This document shows, piece after piece, positions 34,453 to 44,540 of a DNA stretch of 45,425 nt. The number at the start of each line of letters is the position of its first letter. Position 1 is the first letter of the stretch. The position numbers and the translations under genes were made by a program. The stretch is from the NCBI GenBank assembly GCA_035656635.1, contig DASRSD010000053.1, positions 1 to 45,425 of the forward strand, in the 5' to 3' direction. Below the pieces are notes generated by a model. It was not told the origin of the DNA. It saw only the letters and a list, made by a program, of their open reading frames with translations, and ran no database searches. The stretch is from Pirellulales bacterium. GTDB lineage: Bacteria; Planctomycetota; Planctomycetia; Pirellulales; JADZDJ01.

Positions 34453-35193
34453 CTAAACGGCTTCGCGCTGCTTGAGTGCTTCGGCTCGACTTGGCACAAT
34501 GCGGCCGTCGCGGATCCAGATAATTCGCTGAGCGTGTTCGGCGACTTCCTGGCTGTGGGTAATCACGATCAGTGTTTTTTTGTGCTTCAGATGCAATTCG
34601 TCGAATAAATTCAACACATCGTTGCCGGAACGAGAATCTAAATTGCCGGTGGGCTCGTCGGCTAATAGTAGGGGCGGATCGTTGGCCAACGCTCTGGCAA
34701 TGGCCACCCGTTGCCGTTCGCCCACCGAAAGCTGCATGGGTAAATGGTTGACCCGATGGCTCATGCTGACCGATTCCAACAGCTCTTGCGCCTTTTTCAC
34801 ACGCTGGCTCGGCGGAGTGCCGGTTTCAAACATGGGAATTTGGACATTTTCCACCGCAGTAAGCGTGGGCAGCAAATAGAACGATTGAAACACAAAGCCG
34901 ATTTTTCGCGACCGAAAGGCGTCCAAATCGCGCAATTGCGACAGCGGCTGGCCTTCAAAATACAATTCGCCTGTGGTCGGCCGATCGAGCGTGCCCAACA
35001 AATTCAATAACGTCGATTTGCCGCTGCCGCTGGGACCCATGATGGCCACATATTCGCCCCGGCAAATTTCCAGGCTGACTTCATTCAGCGCGGTTACTGC
35101 ACCATCGGCATAAGTACGGCCGACGCGGTCCACACGCAAAATCACCGGTTGGCCATTGTGGCTGCTGTGCAACAGATGACTGTGATTACTCAT
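34453..35193 (-). CDS. ABC transporter ATP-binding protein (LolD/MacB-like)
   Basis: 246 residues from the ATG at 35193, which overlaps the end of the upstream permease by 8 bp. Walker A GPSGSGKST (53-61), Q-loop VFQSFYLLPTLTAVENVQIP, signature LSVGERQRVAIARAL, Walker B LLLADEPTGNLDS and an H-loop LIVITHSQEVAE are all present. The signature is LSVGE, not LSGGE. The layout EVSLEICRGEYVAIMGPSG is that of LolD/MacB ATPases. It serves both flanking permeases. Confidence 0.94.
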   Translation of the reverse strand: MSNHSHLLHSSHNGQPVILRVDRVGRTYADGAVTALNEVSLEICRGEYVAIMGPSGSGKSTLLNLLGTLDRPTTGELYFEGQPLSQLRDLDAFRSRKIGFVFQSFYLLPTLTAVENVQIPMFETGTPPSQRVKKAQELLESVSMSHRVNHLPMQLSVGERQRVAIARALANDPPLLLADEPTGNLDSRSGNDVLNLFDELHLKHKKTLIVITHSQEVAEHAQRIIWIRDGRIVPSRAEALKQREAV

Positions 35194-36337
35194 ATCGCAA
35201 AGCCTCGGTGGGGGGCAGACTGGCGCCGCGCAGCGCTGGGTATCCGCCGCCGACAAGTCCTACCAAAATCGATAATAAATAGGCCAAGATCACAATTTGA
35301 ATGGTAATGCCGCCGCTCAGCACGCCCTGAGCTGCGGGAAAACGGGCCAACATTTGAACCAATGCGAAAGCCAACAAAATGCCGGTTGCGGCTCCGGCAA
35401 AGCTCAACGTAAAGGATTCAACCATAATCATGCTAATGATACGCGATTTTCGCCAGCCAATGGCGCGTAAAATGCCGATTTCCTGAGTTCGCTCCAACAC
35501 CGAAACAATCATGGTGTTCAACATGCCAATGGAGCCCACAATCAATGCGATGGCTGAAGTAATCCAGGCCATGGCGTGCGCAAGGCGAATTTGATTATCG
35601 CTTTTTACAAATTCGTCGCTGGCTTGCGCTGCCAGGCCTAATTTATTGCCGTCATCGCCGCGCAAACCTTCAATTTGCTGCCGCAGAGCAACTAGAACGG
35701 CCGCCCGATTGGACAAATCTTTTTTGACGGTAATGTCGAACTGCGAAACTTGTGCATCTTTACTCGATAGATTCTGGAAAGCGCGCAAAAGCATCACGGC
35801 CGAACGATCTTCCATAATGCTGCCGCTGTCGTAAATACCCACCACGGTGAATTTTTCTCCCTCGATTTCTACTTCGTCACCAACTTTTTTATCGAGATTT
35901 TCGGCCAATGTTTTTCCCAACAGAACCGCCTGTTTATCGCTCGCTTCCAAGTCGCGGCCGGGTGGCAAAATGGTTAAGGTATCAAAGTTAAAGCTGTCCA
36001 AAGGCCAGCCATTTACGGGCACCAACCCCGAGGTACCTTCAATAGAAACGGTATCGCGCAGCGCCATGCTGACCTTGCTGACCCCATCAAGTTCCTGGAG
36101 GCGCTTAGCCAGTGATTGATCCAAAGTGCTGCCGTTGGTGACCGCTTCTCCGGCACGCACCACGACCATATCAATGCCGTGGCTAGCATATACTTCTTTG
36201 CTGGATTCCTCATAGCCACCGGTAATGCTCATTAGCCCTACAACGGCTGCAATAGCGACCGATACGCCAACAATAGTTAGCGCGGTCCGTACTTTGCGCC
36301 GGAGCAAGTTTCGCAAGACAAAATCCAAGAAATGCAT
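35186..36337 (-). CDS. ABC transporter permease (MacB/FtsX-like), first copy
   Basis: 383 residues and first gene of the operon. N-terminal helix ALTIVGVSVAIAAVVGLMSI, periplasmic MacB-like domain, and C-terminal block ITSAIALIVGSIGMLNTMIV plus SVLERTQEIGILRAIGWRKSRI with further helices to the end. It aligns with the permease at 33319-34449 along the whole length. No HlyD-type adaptor or outer-membrane channel is nearby, which differs from MacA-MacB-TolC. Its stop overlaps the ATPase start. Confidence 0.93.
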   Translation of the reverse strand: MHFLDFVLRNLLRRKVRTALTIVGVSVAIAAVVGLMSITGGYEESSKEVYASHGIDMVVVRAGEAVTNGSTLDQSLAKRLQELDGVSKVSMALRDTVSIEGTSGLVPVNGWPLDSFNFDTLTILPPGRDLEASDKQAVLLGKTLAENLDKKVGDEVEIEGEKFTVVGIYDSGSIMEDRSAVMLLRAFQNLSSKDAQVSQFDITVKKDLSNRAAVLVALRQQIEGLRGDDGNKLGLAAQASDEFVKSDNQIRLAHAMAWITSAIALIVGSIGMLNTMIVSVLERTQEIGILRAIGWRKSRIISMIMVESFTLSFAGAATGILLAFALVQMLARFPAAQGVLSGGITIQIVILAYLLSILVGLVGGGYPALRGASLPPTEALRYE

Positions 36338-36421
36338 ACCTATAATCCGTCAAGAGTAAACGCAACTCTAAACGAACCATCAACTTAACGAATTTCAACA
36401 TTTTGTCCAGCCGCGTTTCGC

Positions 36422-36431
36422 GTGCTAGCAC
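36422..36431. promoter_or_regulatory. GTGCTAGCAC palindrome upstream of the ABC exporter operon
   Basis: A perfect 10-bp palindrome 85 bp upstream of the permease start at 36337 and about 190 bp upstream of the universal stress gene. The identical GTGCTAGCACCT occurs at 13523 near the kinase start. Confidence 0.3.
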
Positions 36432-36614
36432 CTATTTGTATCCGTGCGGCGCCTTTGACCGAAGCGTTTGGGGGGGTTCCAAGGGCTTATCGGCTGATTC
36501 GGTTGATCTTGGGACCGAATTGGATATGGCATGGCGCCTCACTCCCAGAGATTGATTTTGTTTTTTACAATTTGGACATTCAAGCATTCGCTTTTATTGA
36601 TCCAAGGCCAGGTC

Positions 36615-37073
36615 ATGCACATTGAACTGCGAAACATTTGTGTGCCAGTTGATTTCAGCGATACCTCTGCCGCCGCGCTAAATTATGCCAAAGCGCTGGC
36701 CGAGGCGTTTCAAGCGCAGCTTCATTTGTTGCACGTACTGGTGAATTGGATTCCTGACAACGATTTTCCCATCAGTCCGCAGTTTTATTCCGATTTAGAA
36801 AAATCGGCGCGGCTGCAATTAGACAAGCTGCTGACCGCTCAAGAGCGAGATAAATTCAAGGCGCGTTTAGAACTGGTGAACGGAATGAGTGAGTTTGTCG
36901 AAATCATTCGCTATGCGCGCGAAAAAAACATCGATCTTTTAGTATTAGGCACGCATGGACGCGGTCCCATTGCCCACATGCTACTGGGAAGCGTTGCTGA
37001 AAAAATCGTGCGCAAGGCTCCTTGCCCAGTCCTTACGGTGCGCCATCCGGAGCACGAATTCGTGATGCCTTGA
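36615..37073 (+). CDS. Universal stress protein (UspA family)
   Basis: 152 residues from the ATG at 36615, which gives the standard start of the fold (RNICVPVDFSDTSAAALNYA). Upstream in-frame codons to 36531 encode a hydrophobic stretch that is probably untranslated. The nucleotide-binding motif GTHGRGPIAHMLLGSVAEKI and the last strand CPVLTVRHP are complete, so it belongs to the ATP-binding Usp group. It diverges from the ABC exporter operon. Confidence 0.92.
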   Translation: MHIELRNICVPVDFSDTSAAALNYAKALAEAFQAQLHLLHVLVNWIPDNDFPISPQFYSDLEKSARLQLDKLLTAQERDKFKARLELVNGMSEFVEIIRYAREKNIDLLVLGTHGRGPIAHMLLGSVAEKIVRKAPCPVLTVRHPEHEFVMP

Positions 37074-37106
37074 CGTTCGAGGATTTCGTATCGACGGCGG
37101 GGAACG

Positions 37107-37604
37107 TCATTTCGGCTTCGAACTTCGCACGTCGACCTTTGTTCGCGGCCTGGCAAATGCCCCGGCCAACGGGCTTTCCAACCGCATAAAGTCTTCGCCA
37201 GCCATGCGAATGGCTTCTTGATGCGTGTTGGCCTCGAACACAATTTGTTCGGCCTCGCGCAGAGACTCGTCTAACACGGTTTCCAAGCCGTAAATCGAGC
37301 CGAACGGCGGCAAAACCCCCATTTCGCAATCGGGGCAGCGCTGGCCGATTTCGTATTCGGTCGCTAACTCTACCTTAGCTCCGCCCAACAATTGGCTGAT
37401 CGAATCCAAATCGATCAAATGGGTAGCAGGCAGAATGGCGACCGCATATTTGTAACCATGATCCATCCGCAGCAACACCGTTTTTGCCACTTGCCGACCT
37501 GAGACGTGCACTGCTTCGGCCAAATGCTGGGAATCGAAGGTGTCTTCATGTGGTAACACGTCGAACTTCACCTCTCGGTCATGAAGATATTCTTGAACTT
37601 TCAT
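37107..37604 (-). CDS. YbaK/EbsC-type aminoacyl-tRNA deacylase
   Basis: 165 residues. YbaK and ProX-like proteins hydrolyse mischarged tRNAs, mostly Cys- or Ala-tRNA(Pro). Characteristic regions are HEDTFDSQHLAEAVHVSG, KTVLLRMDHGYKYAVAILPATHLIDL with the conserved Lys, and GVLPPFGSIYG. A CPDCEMG insertion before GVLPPFG adds a Cys pair not typical of the family. The tail after residue 145 is basic and probably disordered. It converges with the universal stress gene. Confidence 0.88.
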   Translation of the reverse strand: MKVQEYLHDREVKFDVLPHEDTFDSQHLAEAVHVSGRQVAKTVLLRMDHGYKYAVAILPATHLIDLDSISQLLGGAKVELATEYEIGQRCPDCEMGVLPPFGSIYGLETVLDESLREAEQIVFEANTHQEAIRMAGEDFMRLESPLAGAFARPRTKVDVRSSKPK

Positions 37605-37854
37605 GGTGGACTCCCCTCTCTGGCCGAACGTCGGCGACGATATTTGTGGAACAAAGATTTTCGTCCCATCCTGCCAGTTAATCCTTGCGAATTGAAGCAG
37701 CCGGTCAATGGTTGAATTGCCAGGGCGAATATTTCATGCGGACAATGAATTTTAGAGGCGATTTTACGCTCCTAGCGAAGTGGCCCGCGGCCCGGCAAAC
37801 CGGTAAACTGGGAGTAACTGACATATCTTTTCGACAGACACTTAGGAGCGCGGC

Positions 37855-40800
37855 GTGTTTCATTCGCTGGTGGAGAACTGGTTTTGCCGTCGCTTTGGCC
37901 AGCCGACGGACGCTCAGCGCTTGGGCTGGCCGGAAATTGCGGCCGGCCGTCACACGCTGATTGCCGCCCCCACCGGCAGCGGAAAAACGTTGGCCGCTTT
38001 TTTATCGTGTTTGGATCGACTCCTGCGCGAAGCACTGGCCGGCACTCTGACCGATGCGGTTCGTGTGGTCTATATTTCGCCTTTGAAAGCGCTTTCCAAC
38101 GATATTCACAGGAATTTGGAAGTGCCGCTGGCCGAACTTCAACAAGCGGCAATCGATATGGGGGAGCGGCCCCTGCCGATACGTGCTGTCGTTCGCACCG
38201 GCGATACCCCCAACCGGGAGCGCGCGGCCATGCTTCGCCATCCCCCGCACTTGCTGGTTACCACGCCGGAATCGCTGTACTTGTTGGTAACCAGCGCCAA
38301 AGGGCGCGCGATGCTTCGCAGCGTGGAAACCGTGATTGTGGACGAAATTCACGCGCTGGCCCGAGATAAACGCGGCTCTCATTTATCGATCACTTTGGAA
38401 CGGCTGGCCCGGCTGTGTCATCAACCACCGCTGCGAATTGGACTTTCCGCCACCCAGGCCCCGATTGACGAAATTGCCCGATTCCTGGTCGGCACGAACC
38501 AGGTGAATGCGGAGGGCCGGCCCCAGTGCACCATTATCGATGCGGGCCATCAGCGGCAGCTCGATTTGAACATTGAAGTACCCCCCAGCGAATTGGAAGC
38601 GGTTTGCTCTGGCGAGCAGTGGGGCGAGGTTTACGAGCGGCTATCTCAATTGATTCAAGCTCATCGCAGCACGTTGGTGTTTGTCAACACACGCAAATTG
38701 GCCGAACGTGTGGCCCATCAACTGCGCCAAACCCTGGGTGAAGAAGCCGTGGCGGCACATCACGGAAGCTTGTCACGGCAAATTCGTTGGGATGCCGAAG
38801 AACGGCTGAAGCAGGGTAAGTTGAAAGCCATTGTGGCCACCGCTTCGCTGGAAATGGGCATTGACGTAGGTTACATCGATTTGGTTTGCCAAATCGGTTC
38901 GCCGCGTTCGATTGCCACGTTTTTGCAGCGCGTAGGTCGTTCGGGCCACTCTTTGGGGGTAATTCCCAAAGGCCGACTGTTTCCGCTGACTCGAGATGAA
39001 TTGATCGAATGTTTGGCGCTGATTCGGGCAGTCGGTTGTGGTCGATTGGATGCTATCGAAGTACCCGTGGCTCCGTTGGACTTGTTGGCCCAACAAATCG
39101 TAGCCATGTGCGCCAGCGACGAATGGCACGAAGATGATTTATTTGCTGTGGTACGTGGCGCATGGCCGTACCGCAATTTGAGCCGCGAGCAATTCAATCG
39201 AATTATTGCGATTCTTAGCGAAGGAATTACGCCGGCGAACCGCTCCGGGGCGTGGCTGCATCGCGATGTTATTTCGGGCCGCGTGAAAGCTCGCCGCGGG
39301 GCCCGTATTGCGGCCATCACGTGCGGCGGTGCAATTCCGGAATTGGGTGATTTCCGCGTCGTGACCGAGAACGACGGCACCTTTGTCGGGACCGTGAATG
39401 AAGATTTCGCGCTGGAAAGCAACATCGGCGATATTTTCCTGTTGGGAAACACTTCCTGGCGCGTGCATTACGTGCGTGGTTCTGAGGTGGTCGTTAGCGA
39501 CGCACAGGGAGCGCCCGCCACCGTGCCGTTTTGGTTGGGTGAGGCACCCGGCCGTACGATCGAATTTTCGCAGGAGATTTCCCGCCTGCGGGAAGATTTA
39601 GAACAGCAAATTTCACCACACGTAAGTGCCAATGGCACCGAACCGGATTTATCTGCGCCGGTGGCGTGGTTGCAGCAGGAGCTGGGAATTGATGCTTTTT
39701 CCGCCGTGCAGACCGCACGGTACGTGGCGGCCCAATATGTCGCCATTGGTTTAATTCCCACTTTACGGCGAATTGTATTCGAACGCTTTTTCGACGAATC
39801 GGGCGGAACGCAATTGGTCATTCACGCGCCCTGGGGTGCACGCATTAATCGGGCATGGGGTTTGGCCTTCCGCAAGCGCTTTTGCCGCTCGTTCGATTTT
39901 GAATTGCAAGCCAGCGCCGACGAAGATGGCATCGTACTTTCGCTGGGCCCCCAACACAGTTTTCCGCTCCAGGCGCTTTTCGGCATGCTGACGCCTGAAA
40001 ACGGCCGGCACTTATTGGAGCAGGCGCTCTTGGCCGCGCCGGTATTTCAAACCCGTTGGCGATGGTGCGTTACCCGAGCGTTGGCCGTGCTACGCAATAA
40101 ACACGGGCAGCGCGTGCCGCCGAACTTGCAACGCTTCCGCAGCGATGATTTGTTGGCCGCGGTGTTTCCGGCGCAAGCAGGGTGTTTAGAAAATCATCAC
40201 GGCGATACCGAAATTCCCGACCATCCATACATTCATCAAACATTCGAGGATTGTTTGCACGAGGCCATGGATGTGGATCGCTGGCTGAGCGTATTGGCGG
40301 ACATCCGCAGCGGCCACATCGAACTGATTGCACGCGATACCCGAGAGCCCTCGCCATTCAGTCACGAAATTTTGAACGCTAGTCCGTATGCCTTTCTCGA
40401 TGATGCGCCGTTGGAAGAGCGCCGCGCGCGGGCCGTTGTCCTACGGCGCGGTCTGTCGTTTGAATCGGCCAGCGATTTGGGCCGGCTCGATCCGGAAGCT
40501 ATTGCTCAGGTGCGCGCCGAAGCGTGGCCGTTGGTCCGCGATGCAGATGAATTGCACGATGCATTGCATGGATTGTGCCTACTGCGCGCCGACGAAGCGC
40601 CGGAATGGACGCCGCAATTTGACGAATTAGTTTCCGCCGGCAGAGCGCTACGCGTGGATGCGGCGCATACGATTCAAATTGATCAGCAAGTAGAGCGAAA
40701 TGGCCAGAGCCAAGTGCATGCAGAAGTTGTCAAAACTTTTCCAGCGTCACAAACTTCACAATTTTGGACAGTGACCGAACGCTGGCCGTTGGTAAAATCG

Positions 40801-42459
40801 CTGTATCCGGAAGCGGTGGCAGATCTGCATAGAGAATTACCCAGTACCGTGCGTCAACATTGGGAATCGGCTGAAGCCTTGGTGACTCTGGTGCGCGGTC
40901 GCCTGCAATGTAGCGGACCGGTTACTTCGGAACAGCTTGGCGAGTTGTTATCGCTCGAACCCAGCCAAATTTTTGCGGCACTGGAAGCCGTCGAGGCGGA
41001 AGGTACGGTTATGCGCGGGCATTTTTCGGGACAGCGAAATTCAGATCTTCCTGTCGGCAACGGCCAAACCGCCGCCGAGGGCAATCTTGCGACGGGGAGT
41101 CCCAACGCTGCGCTTCACCGTCACCCATCGTCTCTTGTTCCGCGTCCTTCCGCTCCGATCGAATGGTGTGAACGCCGTTTGCTGGCCCGAATTCATCGCA
41201 AAACTTTGGATGGCCTGCGGCGGCAAATTCAGCCAGCTCCTCCGCGTGATTTTATCCGCTTTCTGGCTCGCTGGCACCATTTGCTGCCGGGCACTCAGTG
41301 GCATGGCCGTGCAGGGCTGCGGAAGGCGCTATCACAACTCCAAGGTCTGGAATTGGCGGCCGCTTTGTGGGAACGTCGTTTGTTGCCGGCCCGGTGCGAC
41401 GAATATGATCCGCACTGGTTAGATGAACTTTCGATGTCGGGCGAAATCGCTTGGGGACGACTCTCGCCGCCTCGGAAAGATGCTGCCGATGTGCCTAGCG
41501 GCGCGGGGCTTACTCGGGCAGCACCTATTTCGATTTTGTTTCGAGAAAATTTGGGATGGCTGTTGCCTGAAAACCGCAAATCGTCCGAAGCGTATTGCCG
41601 AGCCGATGCGACCTCGATATTGGAAGCTCTGCGCCAGCGAGGTGCGCTATTTCCCCATGAACTTTTGGCACTAACCCAACTCTTGCCTTCGCAGCTGGAT
41701 GAAGCGCTGCACGAATTGGCGACCCTGGGTCTTGCGACGGCCGACGCGTTTACCGCCGTGCGAACTATTTCGGGCACCGTCACTGATCGTCGTCGTGCCG
41801 AAAAACGTCGCCGCGCCCGACGAATGCGGCGAGAGTTCACGGCCGCGCCTTCAGGACGCTGGTCGCAGTTTCCCGGTTTTTTGCCCAAGGTTGATTCACA
41901 ACAAGCGTTAACCAGTTGGGCGTGGCAATTATTGCGGCGCTGGGGAATTGTATTTCGCGATTTGTTAACGCGCGAATTGGCGGCGCCCTATTGGGGACGT
42001 TTGGCGCCGATATATCGACGCCTGGAAGCACGCGGAGAAATTCGCGGCGGCCGATTTGTCAGCAATGTCGCCGGAGAACAATATGCTTTGCCAGAAGCAG
42101 TGGAATTACTTCGCGGCTTGCGCGATGAACCGGGAGATACATCGACGTTGGTGTTATCGGCTGCCGACCCAATCAATCTATGCGGCCTCATTACGCCAGA
42201 GCCACGTATTCCGGCCGTCCACACTAACACCGTGGCCTTGAACAATGGTCAACTTGCAGCCGCCTGCCAAGCCGGCGAAATTCAATGGTTTGTCGAGTTG
42301 CCGTCCGATCAAAGAGAAGAGATTTCGCACCGCTTGCGGTTGCAATTCCACGCGGCCGAAGAGCCTTTGGTAACGGGTGATTTCGCCGCTCACGGCTTTG
42401 CCGCGCCAGCGGCAGAATTGGGAGGATTATCAGCCGGGTTGGATAACCGTTGTTCGTAA
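37855..42459 (+). CDS. Lhr-type superfamily 2 DNA helicase, full length with C-terminal extension
   Basis: 1534 residues, the size of full-length Lhr. GTG start at 37855 with AGGAG 8-9 nt upstream. RecA domain 1 has APTGSGKTLAAF (Walker A, 38-45) and the DEIH box (163-166), with TTPESLYLL and GLSATQAPIDEIA. RecA domain 2 contains LVFVNTRKLAERVA, HHGSLSR, VATASLEMGIDVG and QRVGRSGHSLG. Then come a winged helix and the Lhr core domain (to about 850). The remaining about 650 residues form the Lhr C-terminal region with several helical units. Lhr is a 3'-5' translocating helicase linked to DNA repair. It overlaps the next gene's 3' end by 70 bp. Confidence 0.93.
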   Translation: MFHSLVENWFCRRFGQPTDAQRLGWPEIAAGRHTLIAAPTGSGKTLAAFLSCLDRLLREALAGTLTDAVRVVYISPLKALSNDIHRNLEVPLAELQQAAIDMGERPLPIRAVVRTGDTPNRERAAMLRHPPHLLVTTPESLYLLVTSAKGRAMLRSVETVIVDEIHALARDKRGSHLSITLERLARLCHQPPLRIGLSATQAPIDEIARFLVGTNQVNAEGRPQCTIIDAGHQRQLDLNIEVPPSELEAVCSGEQWGEVYERLSQLIQAHRSTLVFVNTRKLAERVAHQLRQTLGEEAVAAHHGSLSRQIRWDAEERLKQGKLKAIVATASLEMGIDVGYIDLVCQIGSPRSIATFLQRVGRSGHSLGVIPKGRLFPLTRDELIECLALIRAVGCGRLDAIEVPVAPLDLLAQQIVAMCASDEWHEDDLFAVVRGAWPYRNLSREQFNRIIAILSEGITPANRSGAWLHRDVISGRVKARRGARIAAITCGGAIPELGDFRVVTENDGTFVGTVNEDFALESNIGDIFLLGNTSWRVHYVRGSEVVVSDAQGAPATVPFWLGEAPGRTIEFSQEISRLREDLEQQISPHVSANGTEPDLSAPVAWLQQELGIDAFSAVQTARYVAAQYVAIGLIPTLRRIVFERFFDESGGTQLVIHAPWGARINRAWGLAFRKRFCRSFDFELQASADEDGIVLSLGPQHSFPLQALFGMLTPENGRHLLEQALLAAPVFQTRWRWCVTRALAVLRNKHGQRVPPNLQRFRSDDLLAAVFPAQAGCLENHHGDTEIPDHPYIHQTFEDCLHEAMDVDRWLSVLADIRSGHIELIARDTREPSPFSHEILNASPYAFLDDAPLEERRARAVVLRRGLSFESASDLGRLDPEAIAQVRAEAWPLVRDADELHDALHGLCLLRADEAPEWTPQFDELVSAGRALRVDAAHTIQIDQQVERNGQSQVHAEVVKTFPASQTSQFWTVTERWPLVKSLYPEAVADLHRELPSTVRQHWESAEALVTLVRGRLQCSGPVTSEQLGELLSLEPSQIFAALEAVEAEGTVMRGHFSGQRNSDLPVGNGQTAAEGNLATGSPNAALHRHPSSLVPRPSAPIEWCERRLLARIHRKTLDGLRRQIQPAPPRDFIRFLARWHHLLPGTQWHGRAGLRKALSQLQGLELAAALWERRLLPARCDEYDPHWLDELSMSGEIAWGRLSPPRKDAADVPSGAGLTRAAPISILFRENLGWLLPENRKSSEAYCRADATSILEALRQRGALFPHELLALTQLLPSQLDEALHELATLGLATADAFTAVRTISGTVTDRRRAEKRRRARRMRREFTAAPSGRWSQFPGFLPKVDSQQALTSWAWQLLRRWGIVFRDLLTRELAAPYWGRLAPIYRRLEARGEIRGGRFVSNVAGEQYALPEAVELLRGLRDEPGDTSTLVLSAADPINLCGLITPEPRIPAVHTNTVALNNGQLAAACQAGEIQWFVELPSDQREEISHRLRLQFHAAEEPLVTGDFAAHGFAAPAAELGGLSAGLDNRCS

Positions 42460-44402
42460 AACTTAAGGCGCGTCATAATTCCATCGGCTAACTTGGCGTC
42501 TTTCTTCGAACGCGCCAGCTCTAAAGCGGTTTCGGCATATTTAATTGCTTCCACAAAATTACCCAGAGCCGCATACGCGGAAGCCATGTTAACATCAGCT
42601 TCAACAAAATCGGGATCAGCCTTTAAGGTCTGCTGAAAGTAATCAATTGCATCCTGATATTGACCGCGCGACGCTAGCAACAAACCCATTGCATGATTGG
42701 CATCGGGGTAACCAGGATTGAGTTCGATAGCCTTTCGATAGTGGGGCTCGGCTTGATCCGGATGTCCGGAAAGAGTTAAAGCCATTCCGAGGTTGTAATG
42801 GGCAACCGGATCGCTCGGCGCAATATAAAGTGCTTTATTGTAATTCTCGATAGCTTCCGGCAAGCGATCTAAGTCGGATAGCGCGTTGCCGAGATTACGA
42901 TAAGCGACTGCGCAATCGGGATTGAGTCGCAATGCCGTTTCGTAATGCGAAATGGCTGCATCTAACTTGCCTGCCTTGTAATATTCAAAGCCAAGGTTGT
43001 GCTGCACTAACCAACTTTCCGGATTGTCTGCTACCGTCTTGGTATATAAGGTCATTGCATCGACATATCCGCTGCTTTGCTGCCAGGTTAAAACCGCGAA
43101 TGTCACAACCATCAATCCAGCAACTCCATTGAACGCTTGTTGATTCACAGGCAATTGCAGTTCGCGCAATCGGAAAAAAGCGGCGGCCACTAATGCTACG
43201 ACGGCAATAAGCGCAATATGCTGGTAGTGATCAGCCACCAGGCTATGCCGCATGTAGCCAACGTCAGTAAAACCCATCACGGGCAACAAGGCGATGCAGA
43301 AAAACGCCCAAGCAAAGATTGCGGGCCGAATCCACTTCCATTGTGAGGAATTTCGGTTACGCAACAGAAAGAAAGTCACAGTAGCTGTCGCTATATCAGG
43401 CAGCCACCAGAGCGGATTGTTGGGATCGATGTGCCATTGCGGATATACAAATACTAAATGCAACGGGAATATTGCTTTCTCCAAATAAAACCAGATCACT
43501 GCTCCCGCACCTAATAGACGTTGAATCAACGAGACTTCGCGAATGACATCTCCCGTGCCGTGCGTTTGAAACCAAAGATTGATCGCGGTTAGCACAACGG
43601 CAACCACAAAAAATGGGCCGGCGCGCAGCAAGTCGGACCAGTGAATTCGGTTCCACCGCCACCAGGTAATCAACAGTAAAATGGGAGGCAAAATCGCCAC
43701 GGAACCTTTGCTTAACATGGCCAGCACAAAGGCCAATATGCTGATCCAGTACCAAATGCCGAACACTCCCTTGCCATGGTTAATGTTGTCCGGAGTGGAG
43801 GGTGGCTGCGTGGCGTTGCCTCTGGCAGTGCCCCCGGTTGCAAGCTCTTCGTTCGGTTCGCTTTTGATCCAAAATAGAATGGAAAGCAGAAAAAATAGCA
43901 CCGCCATAACATCTTTGCGCTGTGCAATCCAAGCAACTGATTCCACATTCACCGGATGGACTGCGAACAATAAGCCTGCCAACCAAGCCCCGGGAACGTG
44001 CAACCGTTGCAATACGGCCCAAACCAGTAACGAATCGATGATGTGTAAAATCAAATTTGTAACGTGGTAACCGGTGGGATCGAGATGCCACAGCCGCCAC
44101 TCCAGCCACAGCGTGGTGTTCGACAGCGGCCAATAGTCAGCCGGCTGTTTGTCCAGAGCCAGGTTCCATGGCCACCAAAAACGAAATAAGCCGTCCGATG
44201 CACGAATGGTATTACTCGTGGTCAGCAATACGTCATCGTCGAGAATAAAGCCGCCATGAATGCTCGGATAATACGCGATCAACACAGCGGCGGCGATCAG
44301 GCCTGCGCCACCGATGCGCTGCATCCGTGCAGTTGAGGGGCGTGCGCCTGCAGACTCAGCTAACAGCAATTCTTGGCGCTGCGCGCGTTGCTTTCGAGAC
44401 AT
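42390..44402 (-). CDS. TMTC-like multi-pass protein with C-terminal TPRs (GT-C-type glycosyltransferase candidate)
   Basis: 670 residues. About ten transmembrane helices span residues 30-440. The first exposed loop has GGFILDDDVLL with acidic residues like the GT-C active-site loop, and AVHPVNVESVAWIAQRKDVM matches the TMTC/DUF1736-like motif. Residues about 455-640 hold five or six TPR units (LGFEYYKAGKLDAAISHYETALRLNP and similar). Eukaryotic TMTC proteins are O-mannosyltransferases; bacterial relatives lack a proven function. The minus-strand gene ends inside the tail of Lhr (70-bp antisense overlap). The next gene on the strand is a paralogue. Confidence 0.82.
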   Translation of the reverse strand: MSRKQRAQRQELLLAESAGARPSTARMQRIGGAGLIAAAVLIAYYPSIHGGFILDDDVLLTTSNTIRASDGLFRFWWPWNLALDKQPADYWPLSNTTLWLEWRLWHLDPTGYHVTNLILHIIDSLLVWAVLQRLHVPGAWLAGLLFAVHPVNVESVAWIAQRKDVMAVLFFLLSILFWIKSEPNEELATGGTARGNATQPPSTPDNINHGKGVFGIWYWISILAFVLAMLSKGSVAILPPILLLITWWRWNRIHWSDLLRAGPFFVVAVVLTAINLWFQTHGTGDVIREVSLIQRLLGAGAVIWFYLEKAIFPLHLVFVYPQWHIDPNNPLWWLPDIATATVTFFLLRNRNSSQWKWIRPAIFAWAFFCIALLPVMGFTDVGYMRHSLVADHYQHIALIAVVALVAAAFFRLRELQLPVNQQAFNGVAGLMVVTFAVLTWQQSSGYVDAMTLYTKTVADNPESWLVQHNLGFEYYKAGKLDAAISHYETALRLNPDCAVAYRNLGNALSDLDRLPEAIENYNKALYIAPSDPVAHYNLGMALTLSGHPDQAEPHYRKAIELNPGYPDANHAMGLLLASRGQYQDAIDYFQQTLKADPDFVEADVNMASAYAALGNFVEAIKYAETALELARSKKDAKLADGIMTRLKFYEQRLSNPADNPPNSAAGAAKP

Positions 44403-44540
44403 AGGCGACTAAATCAATTTCGGCCGGGCCAAAAATAACCGGCACAACACGTGACGAGTTGATTGCAGAGCAATCATTCTCGATCCGCAATTCTATTTTA
44501 TCTAGCCCATGCGCCGATTCGATAATGGCTGAATCCCGAA

